A DNA stretch of 64,000 nucleotides from Clostridia bacterium (GTDB lineage: Bacteria > Bacillota > Clostridia > Christensenellales > CAG-138), in NCBI GenBank assembly GCA_017541305.1, contig JAFXZJ010000027.1, positions 107,135 through 171,134 of the forward strand. Reading direction: 5' to 3'. Position numbers and translations under genes: made by a program. The notes under the pieces were generated by a model. The model saw only the letters and a program-made list of their open reading frames with translations. It was not told where the DNA came from and did no database searches. Each line of letters begins with the position of its first letter. Positions within the stretch are counted from its first letter, which is position 1. Shown in pieces: positions 1-7,576 of the stretch.

Positions 1-19
1 ATGACAGGAAATTTTTTCA

Positions 20-1168
20 TCAGACTTCGGTCGAATCGATGTTTTTATCGAGAAGCGCATGATACCTTTCATAAAAGCTTTTGAAGCCGCCCGTCTCGAT
101 CGCCTCGCGCATCCTCGTCATCAGCTCGTTATAGAACCAAAGGTTGTGCAGTATGCACAGGCGCATGCCAAGGCGCTCGTCGGCCTTTAAAAGATGGCGT
201 ATGTACGCGCGCGAATAGCTCCTGCAGGCGGGGCAGCCGCATTCCTCGGATATCGGCTTGGGATCGAGGCTGTATCGCGCGGCAAGCAGGCGGCACTTGC
301 CCTGCCAAGTGTAGACGTTGCCGTGCTGTGCGGCCTTAAGCGGGAACACGCAGTCGAAAATATCTATGCCGCGATACACGCCCTCGATAATATTGCAGGG
401 CGTGCCCACGCCCATCAGATAGCGCGGCTTGTTTTCGGGCATTACGGGACACACGGCGTCGAGTATGCGATACATATCCGCGGTCGATTCGCCCACCGAG
501 AGCCCGCCTATCGAGTAGCCGGGCAGATCGAATGCCGCGATCTGCTTCATATGCCGCACGCGGATATCCTCATAAACGCCTCCCTGATCTATGCCGAAGA
601 GCACCTGATCGGGATTCACCGCGTCGGGAAGCGCGTTCAGCCTTTCAAGCTCCCTCATGCAGCGCTCGAGCCAGCGCGTGGTGCGGTCGACGGAGCGTTC
701 GACGTAGGCATAGGGCGCGGGGTTTTCGATGCATTCATCAAAGGCCATCGCGATGGTGGAGCCCAGGCAGGACTGTATGCGCATGGATTCCTCGGGCCCC
801 ATGAATATTTTACTGCCGTCAAGATAGGAGGTGAAGCGCACTCCCTCCTCGGAGATCGCGCGGCGCTTGGCAAGCGAAAAAACCTGAAAGCCGCCGCTGT
901 CGGTCAGTATCGGCCCGTCCCAATTCATGAATTTATGAAGCCCGCCCAGCGTTTTTATAAGCTCGGGGCCGGGACGCATATTCAGATGATAAGTGTTGCA
1001 CAGGGCGATCTGGCAGTTCAGCCCGCGAAGATCGTCCGTCGAAGCTCCGCCGCGAATGGCGGCCGCGGTGCAGACGTTCATAAAAAGCGGCGTTTCGACC
1101 GTGCCGTGGACGGTCTCCAGACGCGCGCGCCTTGCCGCGCCATCGGTTTTCAAAACGGTGAATCTCAT
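20..1168 (-). CDS. tgt: tRNA-guanine transglycosylase (Tgt family)
   Basis: A 382-residue protein of the queuine/preQ1 tRNA-ribosyltransferase family, which swaps G34 of GUN-anticodon tRNAs for a 7-deazaguanine in the cytoplasm. Visible landmarks are the first catalytic Asp in ILTDSGGFQVFSL, the MAFDEC base-binding segment, GGLSVGE, the nucleophile region FDCVFP, and C-terminal zinc ligands CGCPAC followed by a His in CILHNLWF. The conserved TRNAR-type stretch after the nucleophile is replaced by LKAAQ, and FGIVQGG reads FGIDQGG, so this is a divergent member. The start at MRFTVLKTDG follows a GAGGG-like site and gives normal family length; a longer frame upstream would run into the M50 gene. 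It is last in a minus-strand run with the SpoIVF pair, 31 bp downstream. Confidence 0.93.
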   Translation of the reverse strand: MRFTVLKTDGAARRARLETVHGTVETPLFMNVCTAAAIRGGASTDDLRGLNCQIALCNTYHLNMRPGPELIKTLGGLHKFMNWDGPILTDSGGFQVFSLAKRRAISEEGVRFTSYLDGSKIFMGPEESMRIQSCLGSTIAMAFDECIENPAPYAYVERSVDRTTRWLERCMRELERLNALPDAVNPDQVLFGIDQGGVYEDIRVRHMKQIAAFDLPGYSIGGLSVGESTADMYRILDAVCPVMPENKPRYLMGVGTPCNIIEGVYRGIDIFDCVFPLKAAQHGNVYTWQGKCRLLAARYSLDPKPISEECGCPACRSYSRAYIRHLLKADERLGMRLCILHNLWFYNELMTRMREAIETGGFKSFYERYHALLDKNIDSTEV

Positions 1169-1199
1169 CGGGATGCCCTCTTTTGATTTGCTGCGCATA

Positions 1200-2066
1200 T
1201 TATAACATCCCCCGGCGGGTGATTTCAACCGCCTCCTTGAGCGTTGCCGAAGCGCCAAGCGCCGAGGCGGCCTGCGAGAGCGCGTATTCGTCCAGCTCGC
1301 CGAGCCTTCGCCCCGCGCCGTCCAGCACGCTGAGCACCGCATAGCTCCCCGCAGGCAGCAGCGAATAAGCCTCCGCCACAGTGGCCTCCTGCGGGGCGGC
1401 AAAAAAACGCACGGGAAGCGCCCTGCCCGCGCATATGCGCTTGTGCCGCGTGAAAAACGCGGGCTCCTTCTCGCGCAGAGCGGCCGCGATCAGGAAAGCG
1501 CCCATCACCGCGAACGTGGGATTCACAAAGCCGTTTGCCAGCAGCAGACCGAACGCCGCAAGGAAGGCCGCCCCCGTGAGCGCACCCATGACCCTGAGCG
1601 CGCGCAGCGCCGGTTTTCGCCCCCGATCCATCACGGCCGAATAGATCAGCCGCCCGCCGTCAAGGGGCAGAGCCGGAAGCAGGTTCACAGCGCAGATCAG
1701 CAGATTGTATTCCGTAAGCCCGAGCGAGGCCGCGGAATATGCGGGAATCAGCTCCCCGGCAAGCGCGCTGAAGGCGGCGAGCATAACGCTTGCCGCGGGC
1801 CCGGCGGCGTAAATTAAAGCGCGTTCGCCGGCCGAAGCCGCGCGCAGATCCGCCCTTGCGACGAATCCGAAGGGCTGTATCTCGATCCGCTCGGGTCTGA
1901 ACCCAAGCCTTGCCGCCATGATCGCATGCGCCGCCTCGTGCACCGAGAGCGAAAGGAACGCGGCGGCAAGCAGCCCCTCCCTGCCGAAAACCACCGCCGC
2001 CGGGATCAGCATAAGCAAAAGCGGGCTGCAGCGTATCTCCGTTTCGCCTATCGAAAAAAGCTTCAT
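1200..2066 (-). CDS. M50 site-2 intramembrane metalloprotease, SpoIVFB-like
   Basis: A 288-residue polytopic membrane protease of the M50 family. Zinc motif HEAAH lies at residues 43-47, and the second metal-ligand motif LPALPLDGG has its Asp near residue 137. Hydrophobic segments surround both. The C-terminal third, roughly residues 200-280, resembles a CBS-type regulatory domain. In spore formers SpoIVFB cleaves pro-sigma-K in the mother cell and is held in check by SpoIVFA. Its start overlaps the stop of the SpoIVFA-like gene by 4 bp (ATGA), so the two are translationally coupled. The pairing, size and CBS tail support a SpoIVFB role; a general site-2 protease role is the alternative. Confidence 0.85.
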   Translation of the reverse strand: MKLFSIGETEIRCSPLLLMLIPAAVVFGREGLLAAAFLSLSVHEAAHAIMAARLGFRPERIEIQPFGFVARADLRAASAGERALIYAAGPAASVMLAAFSALAGELIPAYSAASLGLTEYNLLICAVNLLPALPLDGGRLIYSAVMDRGRKPALRALRVMGALTGAAFLAAFGLLLANGFVNPTFAVMGAFLIAAALREKEPAFFTRHKRICAGRALPVRFFAAPQEATVAEAYSLLPAGSYAVLSVLDGAGRRLGELDEYALSQAASALGASATLKEAVEITRRGML

Positions 2067-2749
2067 CCCGCTCCGCCCAGGCCAAACACCTCGGCAGGCT
2101 CCGCCGGTCTCCCACCGCGCGTGACGCGCACCGATACGCGCTCTCCCCCGGCCTCCGCAAGCTTCTGCCCCTGCTTCACGGGCTGTCCGCGCTCGACGGA
2201 GAGCTTGCCGACTCCGTACAGGGTGTATTCCTCGTCCGCTTCGGTCCTTACCGTTATGAAATCCCCCAAGGCCTCGTCCGTGCCAAGCGCCGCAACGCTT
2301 CCCGCCGCCGGGGATACGACGCTTGCGCCGGGAGCCGCGTTCAGCACCAGCAGGCGGCCCTCCTCGTCGCTGTAAAAGCTTTGCGCCTCGGTCGGAAGCA
2401 CGGCGGCCTTTGCCGGCGCGAAAACGTCTATTATGGAGGGCAGCTCCACGAATCTAAGCCTTCCAAGGCGGTCCTCGCTCTCGCTCTCGTTTTCCTCGCC
2501 ATAGGCCGCTTTGCCTATTACCGCAAGCGTTTCTTCATCACCCTTGAGCCTTAGCACGGCGGCTCCCGCAAGGAGCAGGGCGCAGGCGCCTATGCGGATC
2601 AGCAGATACACGCGGTCGGCCGCGGCGCGTTTTTTAGCGGGAACCGCTTTCGCGGCCCTCATCCTGCCGGGAGCCGGTCCCGATCCCGCCCCGCAGCTTT
2701 TTGAAACGAATTTCAGCGTATCGGGCTTTGCATACTCGTTTTGTTCCAT
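2063..2749 (-). CDS. SpoIVFA-like membrane protein with degenerate M23 (LytM) domain
   Basis: A 228-residue protein with a basic cytoplasmic N terminus, one transmembrane segment near residues 48-66 and an extracytoplasmic C-terminal domain of M23/LytM shape (VVSPAAGSVAAL ... GDFITVRTE ... GQPVKQGQKLAEAG). The histidines needed for M23 zinc catalysis are not seen, as expected for a non-enzymatic SpoIVFA scaffold or inhibitor. It overlaps the SpoIVFB-like protease by 4 bp. The ATG is preceded by GGGAGGTG. A candidate sigma-E promoter lies in the 52-bp gap to the upstream repressor gene. Identification rests mainly on domain type and the adjacency to the M50 protease. Confidence 0.75.
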   Translation of the reverse strand: MEQNEYAKPDTLKFVSKSCGAGSGPAPGRMRAAKAVPAKKRAAADRVYLLIRIGACALLLAGAAVLRLKGDEETLAVIGKAAYGEENESESEDRLGRLRFVELPSIIDVFAPAKAAVLPTEAQSFYSDEEGRLLVLNAAPGASVVSPAAGSVAALGTDEALGDFITVRTEADEEYTLYGVGKLSVERGQPVKQGQKLAEAGGERVSVRVTRGGRPAEPAEVFGLGGAG

Positions 2750-2769
2750 AAAAAAACACCTCCCGCAGA

Positions 2770-2798
2770 ATAGTATGCGGAAGGCGATAAAAATATCA
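2770..2798 (-). promoter_or_regulatory. Candidate sigma-E promoter before the SpoIVF-like pair
   Basis: On the minus strand TGATATT (2792-2798), a 14-bp spacer and CATACTAT (2770-2777) match the sporulation sigma-E pattern (ATATT, 14-15 bp, CATACANT) closely. Predicted transcription would start about 14 nt before the ATG, just at the GGGAGGTG ribosome site. It lies immediately downstream of the S24 gene's stop codon. Confidence 0.55.
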
Positions 2799-2801
2799 GC
2801 T

Positions 2802-3428
2802 TCAGTGCCTGGTCCTGGATTCCACCACGCGGCCTATTATCTCCACGTCGCCGCCCTGGATTATCATGGGATCGTAGGCGGGATTGGATGGGATAAGCGC
2901 GATGCTGTTCTTGATGCGTTTGACGCGGCGAAGCAGGACTTCGTCCTCGATGCGGACGACGTAGATGAAGCCGTCGCGCACCTCGCTCCCCTTGCGCACG
3001 AGCACTATGGAGCCTTCGGCAATGTGATCGCCCGTCATGCAGTCGCCCACGACCTCCATAAAGAAATAATCGCCGTCATACACCTCGCCCGCGGCCACGG
3101 GGATGTAATCGGTGATATTTTCCTCGGCAAGCATGGGCTCGCCCGCGTGCACCATGCCAAGCAGCGGCACGGGCACGGAATCCGCCTCGCGCCTGCCGGA
3201 GGCGATGCGTTCGCGCATGCCCTTGGGAAGGGGCGCCGCCTCGTCCCTGCAGAGCAGGTGATCGGCCGTGACGCCGAAAATGCCCGCGAGCTTTTCGATC
3301 ACGGGATAGGGAATGCCGACCTTTTCGTTTTCATATTTGCAGACCGCCGCCTTCTTTACGCCAAGCATCGCTCCAAGCTGCTCCTGGGTGATGCCCCTTG
3401 CGGCGCGAAGCTCCTTGATACGGTTCAT
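2802..3428 (-). CDS. XRE-family repressor with S24 autoprotease domain (cysteine at nucleophile position)
   Basis: A 208-residue LexA/HdiR-type regulator. Residues 1-60 are a Cro/C1 helix-turn-helix (RGITQEQLGAMLGVKKAAV), and residues about 88-205 are an S24 peptidase domain. An Ala-Gly cleavage site is visible in MVHAGEP (A95-G96), and the general-base lysine fits K170 in RRVKRI. The usual GDSM nucleophile motif reads GDCM, so Cys130 replaces serine. Such repressors usually self-cleave with RecA during DNA damage. No phage genes lie nearby, so it looks like a chromosomal stress regulator. Its start is preceded by GAGGTGAG, and a sigma-A promoter (TTGAAA, 17 bp, TACAAT) lies upstream. The divergent 39-aa peptide gene is a plausible target. 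Confidence 0.85.
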   Translation of the reverse strand: MNRIKELRAARGITQEQLGAMLGVKKAAVCKYENEKVGIPYPVIEKLAGIFGVTADHLLCRDEAAPLPKGMRERIASGRREADSVPVPLLGMVHAGEPMLAEENITDYIPVAAGEVYDGDYFFMEVVGDCMTGDHIAEGSIVLVRKGSEVRDGFIYVVRIEDEVLLRRVKRIKNSIALIPSNPAYDPMIIQGGDVEIIGRVVESRTRH

Positions 3429-3459
3429 TCGCTCACCTCAATGCTTTTGTTGCGCATAC

Positions 3460-3488
3460 ATTGTATCCCATCAGGAAACATTTTTCAA
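3460..3488 (-). promoter_or_regulatory. Sigma-A promoter of the S24 repressor gene
   Basis: Minus-strand TTGAAA (3483-3488), 17-bp spacer, TACAAT (3460-3465). It drives the S24 gene and possibly the SpoIVF-tgt run behind it. It sits about 50 bp from the divergent promoter at 3541, so a shared operator between them is possible. Confidence 0.6.
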
Positions 3489-3540
3489 TATAATCAGAAT
3501 AATATATTTTAAATTGCCGATTTGAGTACCATTTTTTGTA

Positions 3541-3569
3541 TTGACTGTTTCTTTTGTGGAAACTATAAT
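3541..3569 (+). promoter_or_regulatory. Strong sigma-A promoter for the 39-aa peptide gene
   Basis: TTGACT (3541-3546), exactly 17 bp, then a perfect TATAAT (3564-3569). It points at the small open frame starting at 3632, giving a leader of about 55 nt. Confidence 0.75.
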
Positions 3570-3631
3570 AGGGTCATCAAAAAACAAAAGCGCCTCCACG
3601 GGCGCCGGGAATAAAAAAAGGAGACATAAAT

Positions 3632-3751
3632 ATGAATTACATCGGATTGATCTTTTCCTTCATGATCCCCGGTATGGTAGTCGGGGGCATGGCGGCGTCG
3701 CTCATTGGCGAAGCGGCCCGCAGGTCTAAGAAAAGCAGGAAACGCAGCTGA
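3632..3751 (+). CDS. 39-residue membrane peptide, unknown function
   Basis: A short frame not listed by usual length cut-offs. It has an AAGGAG ribosome site at 3617-3622, a consensus promoter at 3541-3569 and a terminator hairpin beginning 29 bp after its stop, so it has a full transcription unit of its own. The peptide is one hydrophobic, glycine- and methionine-rich segment (starting MNYIGLIFSFMIPGM, continuing to about residue 25) followed by a highly basic tail (RRSKKSRKRS). This matches a single-span membrane peptide with a cytoplasmic positive end. Similar shapes occur in small membrane regulators, type I toxins and GlsB-like stress peptides; none can be assigned. It diverges from an S24 repressor, which may control it. 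Confidence 0.6.
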   Translation: MNYIGLIFSFMIPGMVVGGMAASLIGEAARRSKKSRKRS

Positions 3752-3780
3752 TTGCCAATACCACCTCTTTCCCCCATAAG

Positions 3781-3820
3781 GGAGCGGCGCGAGGGATATT
3801 CCCCCGCGCCGTTCCTTTCG
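3781..3820. terminator. Bidirectional terminator hairpin
   Basis: An 11-bp stem (3781-3791 with 3805-3815, one G-T pair) between the 39-aa peptide gene and the convergent cyclophilin gene, with a short T run on the plus side. Confidence 0.6.
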
Positions 3821-3828
3821 ATCGGGAC

Positions 3829-4479
3829 TTATCTTACGTCGGGCAGCTTCTCGGGCTCGGGAAGCTCGGGGCCGGTGATCGTGACGGACTTTATCACGAC
3901 GTCCTCATAGGGGCGGTTGGATGCGTTTGTCCTGACGGAAGCTATCGCGTCCACAACCTCCATGCCGCTCGTCACCATGCCGAAGGCGGCATATGCGCCG
4001 TCAAGATGGGGCGAATCCTTATGCACGATAAAGAACTGGCAGCCCGCGCTGTCATAGGGGCGGCTCAGGCGGGCCATTGAAATAACGCCGCGGGTGTGCT
4101 TTAAATCGTTTTTAAAGCCGTTCAGCTCGAATTCGCCCTTGATGCAGTAGCCGGGGCCGCCTCCGCCGGTGCCGGTGGGATCGCCGCCCTGGATCATAAA
4201 GCCGTTTATGATCCTGTGGAAGGTGGTGCCGTCATAAAAGCCCTGCCTTGCGAGCGAGCAGAAGTTGCGAACGGATTGGGGCGCGATATCGGGATACAGC
4301 TCCAGCTCGATCACGCCGAAGCCCTCTACCTCGATGGCCGCTTTGATCTTGGCGTTTTCGCCGTTCACCGCTTCGGTGGGTGTGGGTGTGGTTTGCACGG
4401 GTTCCTCCTTCTTTCCCCCGCAGCCCGCGAGCGCAAGCGCGGTCACAAGGCTCAGGAGAATGCAAAATAATCTCTTCAT
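3829..4479 (-). CDS. Cyclophilin-type peptidyl-prolyl isomerase lipoprotein
   Basis: A 216-residue secreted lipoprotein. The signal peptide ends in the lipobox LALAGC with Cys20, followed by a Thr/Pro linker. The cyclophilin domain (about residues 50-205) shows FHRIINGFMIQGGDPTGTG, FFIVHKD and AAFGMV, which form the usual active-site surface. It should accelerate proline isomerisation and folding of exported proteins outside the membrane. The start at MKRLFC has a GGAGGT site 5 bp upstream; a longer frame lacks one. A minus-strand promoter, TTGTGC, 17 bp, TACAAT (4523-4551), precedes it, back to back with the promoter of the propeller gene. Confidence 0.92.
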   Translation of the reverse strand: MKRLFCILLSLVTALALAGCGGKKEEPVQTTPTPTEAVNGENAKIKAAIEVEGFGVIELELYPDIAPQSVRNFCSLARQGFYDGTTFHRIINGFMIQGGDPTGTGGGGPGYCIKGEFELNGFKNDLKHTRGVISMARLSRPYDSAGCQFFIVHKDSPHLDGAYAAFGMVTSGMEVVDAIASVRTNASNRPYEDVVIKSVTITGPELPEPEKLPDVR

Positions 4480-4522
4480 AAGACCTCCGGAATATGTTCC
4501 TTTTGCGGTATATGGTATAATT

Positions 4523-4584
4523 ATTGTATCACATTTATTTGTTTTGCACAAGCTATTGTATTTGATCAAAAAAGGTTGTATAAT
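4523..4584. promoter_or_regulatory. Divergent promoter pair between cyclophilin and propeller genes
   Basis: Minus strand: TTGTGC (4546-4551), 17 bp, TACAAT (4523-4528). Plus strand: TTGTAT (4556-4561), 17 bp, TATAAT (4579-4584). The two -35 boxes are only 4 bp apart, so polymerase occupancy at one may affect the other. Confidence 0.6.
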
Positions 4585-4615
4585 AAGGGTTAATTGATTA
4601 TTCGGAGGTCTTTAA

Positions 4616-6424
4616 ATGGCGTCTAATAAAAATAACGATACTTCAAGGCAGGTCGCCCTGCTCATATCCCTCATCGTTCTGGCGGTGGCCGCGATAGGGA
4701 TACTCATACTGCTGATCAGGCGAAATGCCGACGAGAACCCCGCAAGGCCCTCGCGCACGGACGCGCCCGCGCACACTCAGCAGACCGACACTTCCGCTCC
4801 CGAGCAGACGGAGCCTGCCGAGATCACCGAGGAGCCCACTCCCGAGCCCACCGAGGTCCCCACTCCCGAGCCCGAGGTCTACGATCCCGTTCAGGCGGAT
4901 GATTCTGCGATGACCTCGAAATACAGCTTCAAGACGGAGATGCAGGTGAACGGCGAGAGCGCAAGCTCATATTCCGGCGGCGAGCCGATCGAATTCGCTC
5001 ATAACGACGAATATCAGCAGGCCGAGGGCGTGCTTTCGTTCCGCGGAAGCTGCTTCCGCCAGGATCCCTATTACGGCGTGACAACGGCTGCCGAGGGCAA
5101 GCTGCAGGAGATATGGCATCACGATACCTATTCCGTGCCCAAGGGCGAGGGCGGCAATTATTCCGGCGTGTGGACCGGCGCGGGCTGGACGGGCCAGGCG
5201 CTTGCGATCCGCTGGGATAACGAAACCAGGCAGATAATGAACATGTTCGATTCCGCCAAGGCAAAGGACGGGCTGATCGAGGTCATCCACGCCACCATGG
5301 ACGGAAATATCTACTTTTATGATATGGAGACCGGCGAGCCCACCAGGAACAAGCTTGTTTTCGGCGTGCCCTTCAAGGGCGCAGGCTCGCTCGATCCGCG
5401 CGGCTGGCCCATACTTTACGTAGGCCAGGGCGATCATTACAAGGAGCAGGGCAAGGAATCCAAGGCGTACATAATCTCGCTCATCGACGGCAAGGTGCTC
5501 GCCACCTTCGGCAACAAGCCCGACAGCTTTGCGCTGCGCACCTTCCACGCCTATGATTCCGCGGCTGTGGTGGACGGCAAAACCGACACCCTCTTCTATC
5601 CCGCCGAGAACGGCATACTCTACCGCGTCAAGCTGAATACGCAGTTCGACAAGGCGGCCGGCACGCTCACCATGAACCCCTCCGCGCCCGTAAAGGTGCG
5701 CTATCAGACCCCGCGCACCGAATCGGGCAATTTCTGGCTCGGCTATGAGGCAAGCGCGGTCGCGTGGCGCAATTATCTCTACCTTTGCGACAACGCGGGC
5801 TATATGCAGTGCGTGGACGTGAACACCATGAAGACCGTGTGGGTGCAGGACACCTGGGACGATACCAACGCCACCCCCTGTCTTGAAGAGGATCCCGCAA
5901 ACCACACCGCTTATCTTTACGTGGGCAACACGCTTGACAACAAGATGGATTCAAACGGCAAGGGCCCCGTCGCGTTCTTCAAGATAGACGCCTGCACCGG
6001 CAGGATCGTCTGGCAGAAGGAATACACCGTTTACACCGACAAGCACGTCACCGGCGGCTTCCAGGGCAGCGCGGTGCTTGGCAGGGGCGAGCTTGAGGGG
6101 CTTGTCATAACCACCTACAGCTCCGTCGGCAACGGCTATGAGGGCTACGTGGTCGCCTATAACACCGAGACCGGCGACGAGGTGTGGAAGTTCAAGGTTG
6201 CGGGCTACACCTGGTGCAGCCCCGTGGCGATGTATGACGCGAACGGCAAGGCTTATATAATCGTCTGCAACTGCCTGGGCGATATCTACGTGCTCGACGG
6301 TCACGGCAATCAGCTTGACAAGATCAACGTCGAGAGCAATATCGAGGCCTCCCCCGTCGCGTTCGACAACTACATCGTGATAGGCACAAGGGTCAGGGGC
6401 ACGTTCGGGCTCAAGATCTATTGA
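4616..6424 (+). CDS. Membrane-anchored PQQ-like beta-propeller protein
   Basis: A 602-residue protein with a short cytoplasmic start, one transmembrane helix (about residues 14-35), a low-complexity Pro/Glu/Thr linker (about 40-95) and a long extracytoplasmic beta-propeller. Recurrent blade-like strands such as GDEVWKFKVAG, RIVWQKEY and KTVWVQDTW are typical of PQQ/YWTD-type repeats, and the C terminus closes with IVIGTRVRGTFGLKIY. No enzyme active site or cofactor ligand is evident, so a binding or scaffolding role at the cell surface is more likely than dehydrogenase activity. GGAGGT lies 6 bp before the ATG. It has its own promoter and terminator. Confidence 0.82.
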   Translation: MASNKNNDTSRQVALLISLIVLAVAAIGILILLIRRNADENPARPSRTDAPAHTQQTDTSAPEQTEPAEITEEPTPEPTEVPTPEPEVYDPVQADDSAMTSKYSFKTEMQVNGESASSYSGGEPIEFAHNDEYQQAEGVLSFRGSCFRQDPYYGVTTAAEGKLQEIWHHDTYSVPKGEGGNYSGVWTGAGWTGQALAIRWDNETRQIMNMFDSAKAKDGLIEVIHATMDGNIYFYDMETGEPTRNKLVFGVPFKGAGSLDPRGWPILYVGQGDHYKEQGKESKAYIISLIDGKVLATFGNKPDSFALRTFHAYDSAAVVDGKTDTLFYPAENGILYRVKLNTQFDKAAGTLTMNPSAPVKVRYQTPRTESGNFWLGYEASAVAWRNYLYLCDNAGYMQCVDVNTMKTVWVQDTWDDTNATPCLEEDPANHTAYLYVGNTLDNKMDSNGKGPVAFFKIDACTGRIVWQKEYTVYTDKHVTGGFQGSAVLGRGELEGLVITTYSSVGNGYEGYVVAYNTETGDEVWKFKVAGYTWCSPVAMYDANGKAYIIVCNCLGDIYVLDGHGNQLDKINVESNIEASPVAFDNYIVIGTRVRGTFGLKIY

Positions 6425-6439
6425 TACAGCGAAACCGTT

Positions 6440-6475
6440 AAGGGGTCTCCCGTGAAGGGGATCCCTTTTATTATT
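6440..6475 (+). terminator. Terminator of the propeller gene
   Basis: An 11-bp stem (6440-6450 with 6457-6467, two wobble pairs) and a 6-nt loop, running into a T-rich tract, just after the stop at 6424. Confidence 0.75.
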
Positions 6476-6482
6476 CGAAACA

Positions 6483-6512
6483 TGAAAAAGAGGCGGGATT
6501 CCCGCCCCTTTA
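6483..6512 (-). terminator. Terminator of the division gene run
   Basis: On the minus strand a GC-rich hairpin (GGCGGGA pairing with TCCCGCC) followed by CTTTTTC, right after the DivIVA gene. It forms a back-to-back pair with the plus-strand terminator at 6440. Confidence 0.7.
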
Positions 6513-6514
6513 TT

Positions 6515-6973
6515 TCAATGCTTATGCCTGTGCTTTTTCTTCTTGTTTTTCGGAGGCTCCGCAGCATTTTCGGGCCCCTCCGTTTTTTGGGGCGCGGTTT
6601 CCGCGGGCGCGGCTTCCGCGAGCTCCGATTCCTTTTCGGGCTCGTCGGCCTTTTCGGGCGCGGTTTCCGCGGGCGCAGCTTCGGCGCAGGCCGCTTCGGG
6701 CTCCGTTTCTTCGGGCGCGGGCTCCATATGCTCGGGCAGGAACTGCTCGGCGCGGTATTCAAAGGCCGTCCTTGCAAGCTGTGCCGCAAGCACGTCGTTG
6801 GTCATCTTGGCGCTGCCAAGCTCCTGCGTGAGCTTGAACTGCAGCACGTCGATCGTATTCGTCATCCTGTCGAACTCCCTTATCACCTCGTCGAGGAAGG
6901 CGTCGACCGCGACCGGGTCATAGCCGAACAGCGAGTGCGGGAAGACCTTGTTTATAACGTCGTCTCTGTTCAT
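6515..6973 (-). CDS. divIVA: DivIVA-domain protein
   Basis: A 152-residue coiled-coil protein. Residues 1-50 carry the DivIVA membrane-curvature motif (VFPHSLFGYDPVAVDAFLDEVI, matching the F-x-x-x-x-x-G-Y-D-x-x-x-V-D-x-F-L pattern). A coiled coil runs to about residue 90, then an unstructured Pro/Ala/Glu-rich tail ends in KKKKHRHKH. DivIVA proteins sense negatively curved membrane at poles and septa and recruit division or growth proteins. It lies 60 bp downstream of sepF, the classic Gram-positive arrangement. The start at MNRDDVINKV has an AAAGGA site; the longer upstream frame would add residues unlike the family. Confidence 0.88.
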   Translation of the reverse strand: MNRDDVINKVFPHSLFGYDPVAVDAFLDEVIREFDRMTNTIDVLQFKLTQELGSAKMTNDVLAAQLARTAFEYRAEQFLPEHMEPAPEETEPEAACAEAAPAETAPEKADEPEKESELAEAAPAETAPQKTEGPENAAEPPKNKKKKHRHKH

Positions 6974-7033
6974 TGCGGATCCTTTTCGGGAAAGGTTCGG
7001 GGCCATGAGGCTTTCCCATGGCCCCTTTGATGC

Positions 7034-7468
7034 TTACTCCTTGAAACCGTCGGAATTGCCTACGATCTCGTAGTCGGCGGGCACTACTGCAAAAATCTTT
7101 GCCGAGATCTTGCGGATATCCCCTCCCATCGCGCTGCACGCGCCCGACATGAAGTCGAGTATCCTCTGGGCAACTTCGATCTCGATGTTTTCCATGTTGA
7201 GGATGATGGGCTTGCGGCTCTTGAGGTTGTCGATGATACTCATGGTATCCTCGTAGCTGACCGGTCTGTAAACGATCAGCTTGCTGCGGTTGCCGGAAAT
7301 GGGAAGGTCGACGACCTTGCCCGGATTCTTGCGCTCGCGGCGCTTCTCCTCACGAGCTGTGATGGGCTGGAGCTCCTGCTCCTCCTCGAGCTCAACGTCT
7401 TCGATCTCTTCGTCCTCGACCACGTCGAACCCGAACCAGTTCCTGAGCTTGCTTGCTACCTTGGACAT
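7034..7468 (-). CDS. sepF: Cell division protein SepF
   Basis: A 144-residue SepF. The N-terminal amphipathic helix (MSKVASKLRNWFGF) is the membrane anchor, followed by an acidic linker. The C-terminal SepF domain (about residues 65-140) shows VYRPVSYEDTMSIIDNLKSRKPIILNMENIE and RILDFMSGACSAMGGDIRKISAKIFAVVP. SepF polymerises into arcs, ties FtsZ to the membrane and shapes the septum. A GGAGG site lies 8 bp before the ATG. It sits between YggS (108 bp upstream) and DivIVA, as in many Bacillota. Confidence 0.96.
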   Translation of the reverse strand: MSKVASKLRNWFGFDVVEDEEIEDVELEEEQELQPITAREEKRRERKNPGKVVDLPISGNRSKLIVYRPVSYEDTMSIIDNLKSRKPIILNMENIEIEVAQRILDFMSGACSAMGGDIRKISAKIFAVVPADYEIVGNSDGFKE

Positions 7469-7576
7469 TTTTCTTTCCTCCAAACTTTTATTCGTTGGCA
7501 CTTGGAGAAAACTTGTTCAGCCTTGTATCTGACACACGGGCCTTATATTTATGTACGGCTCATGCGGCTGTTTCGG

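Noticed and set aside
2802-3428. Prophage repressor
   Set aside because: No integrase, structural or lysis genes flank the S24 gene; the neighbours are sporulation and tRNA-modification genes.
3541-3729. 62-residue plus-strand frame from TTG
   Set aside because: It begins in a promoter -35 box. The 39-residue frame at 3632 has the ribosome site and a membrane-peptide composition.
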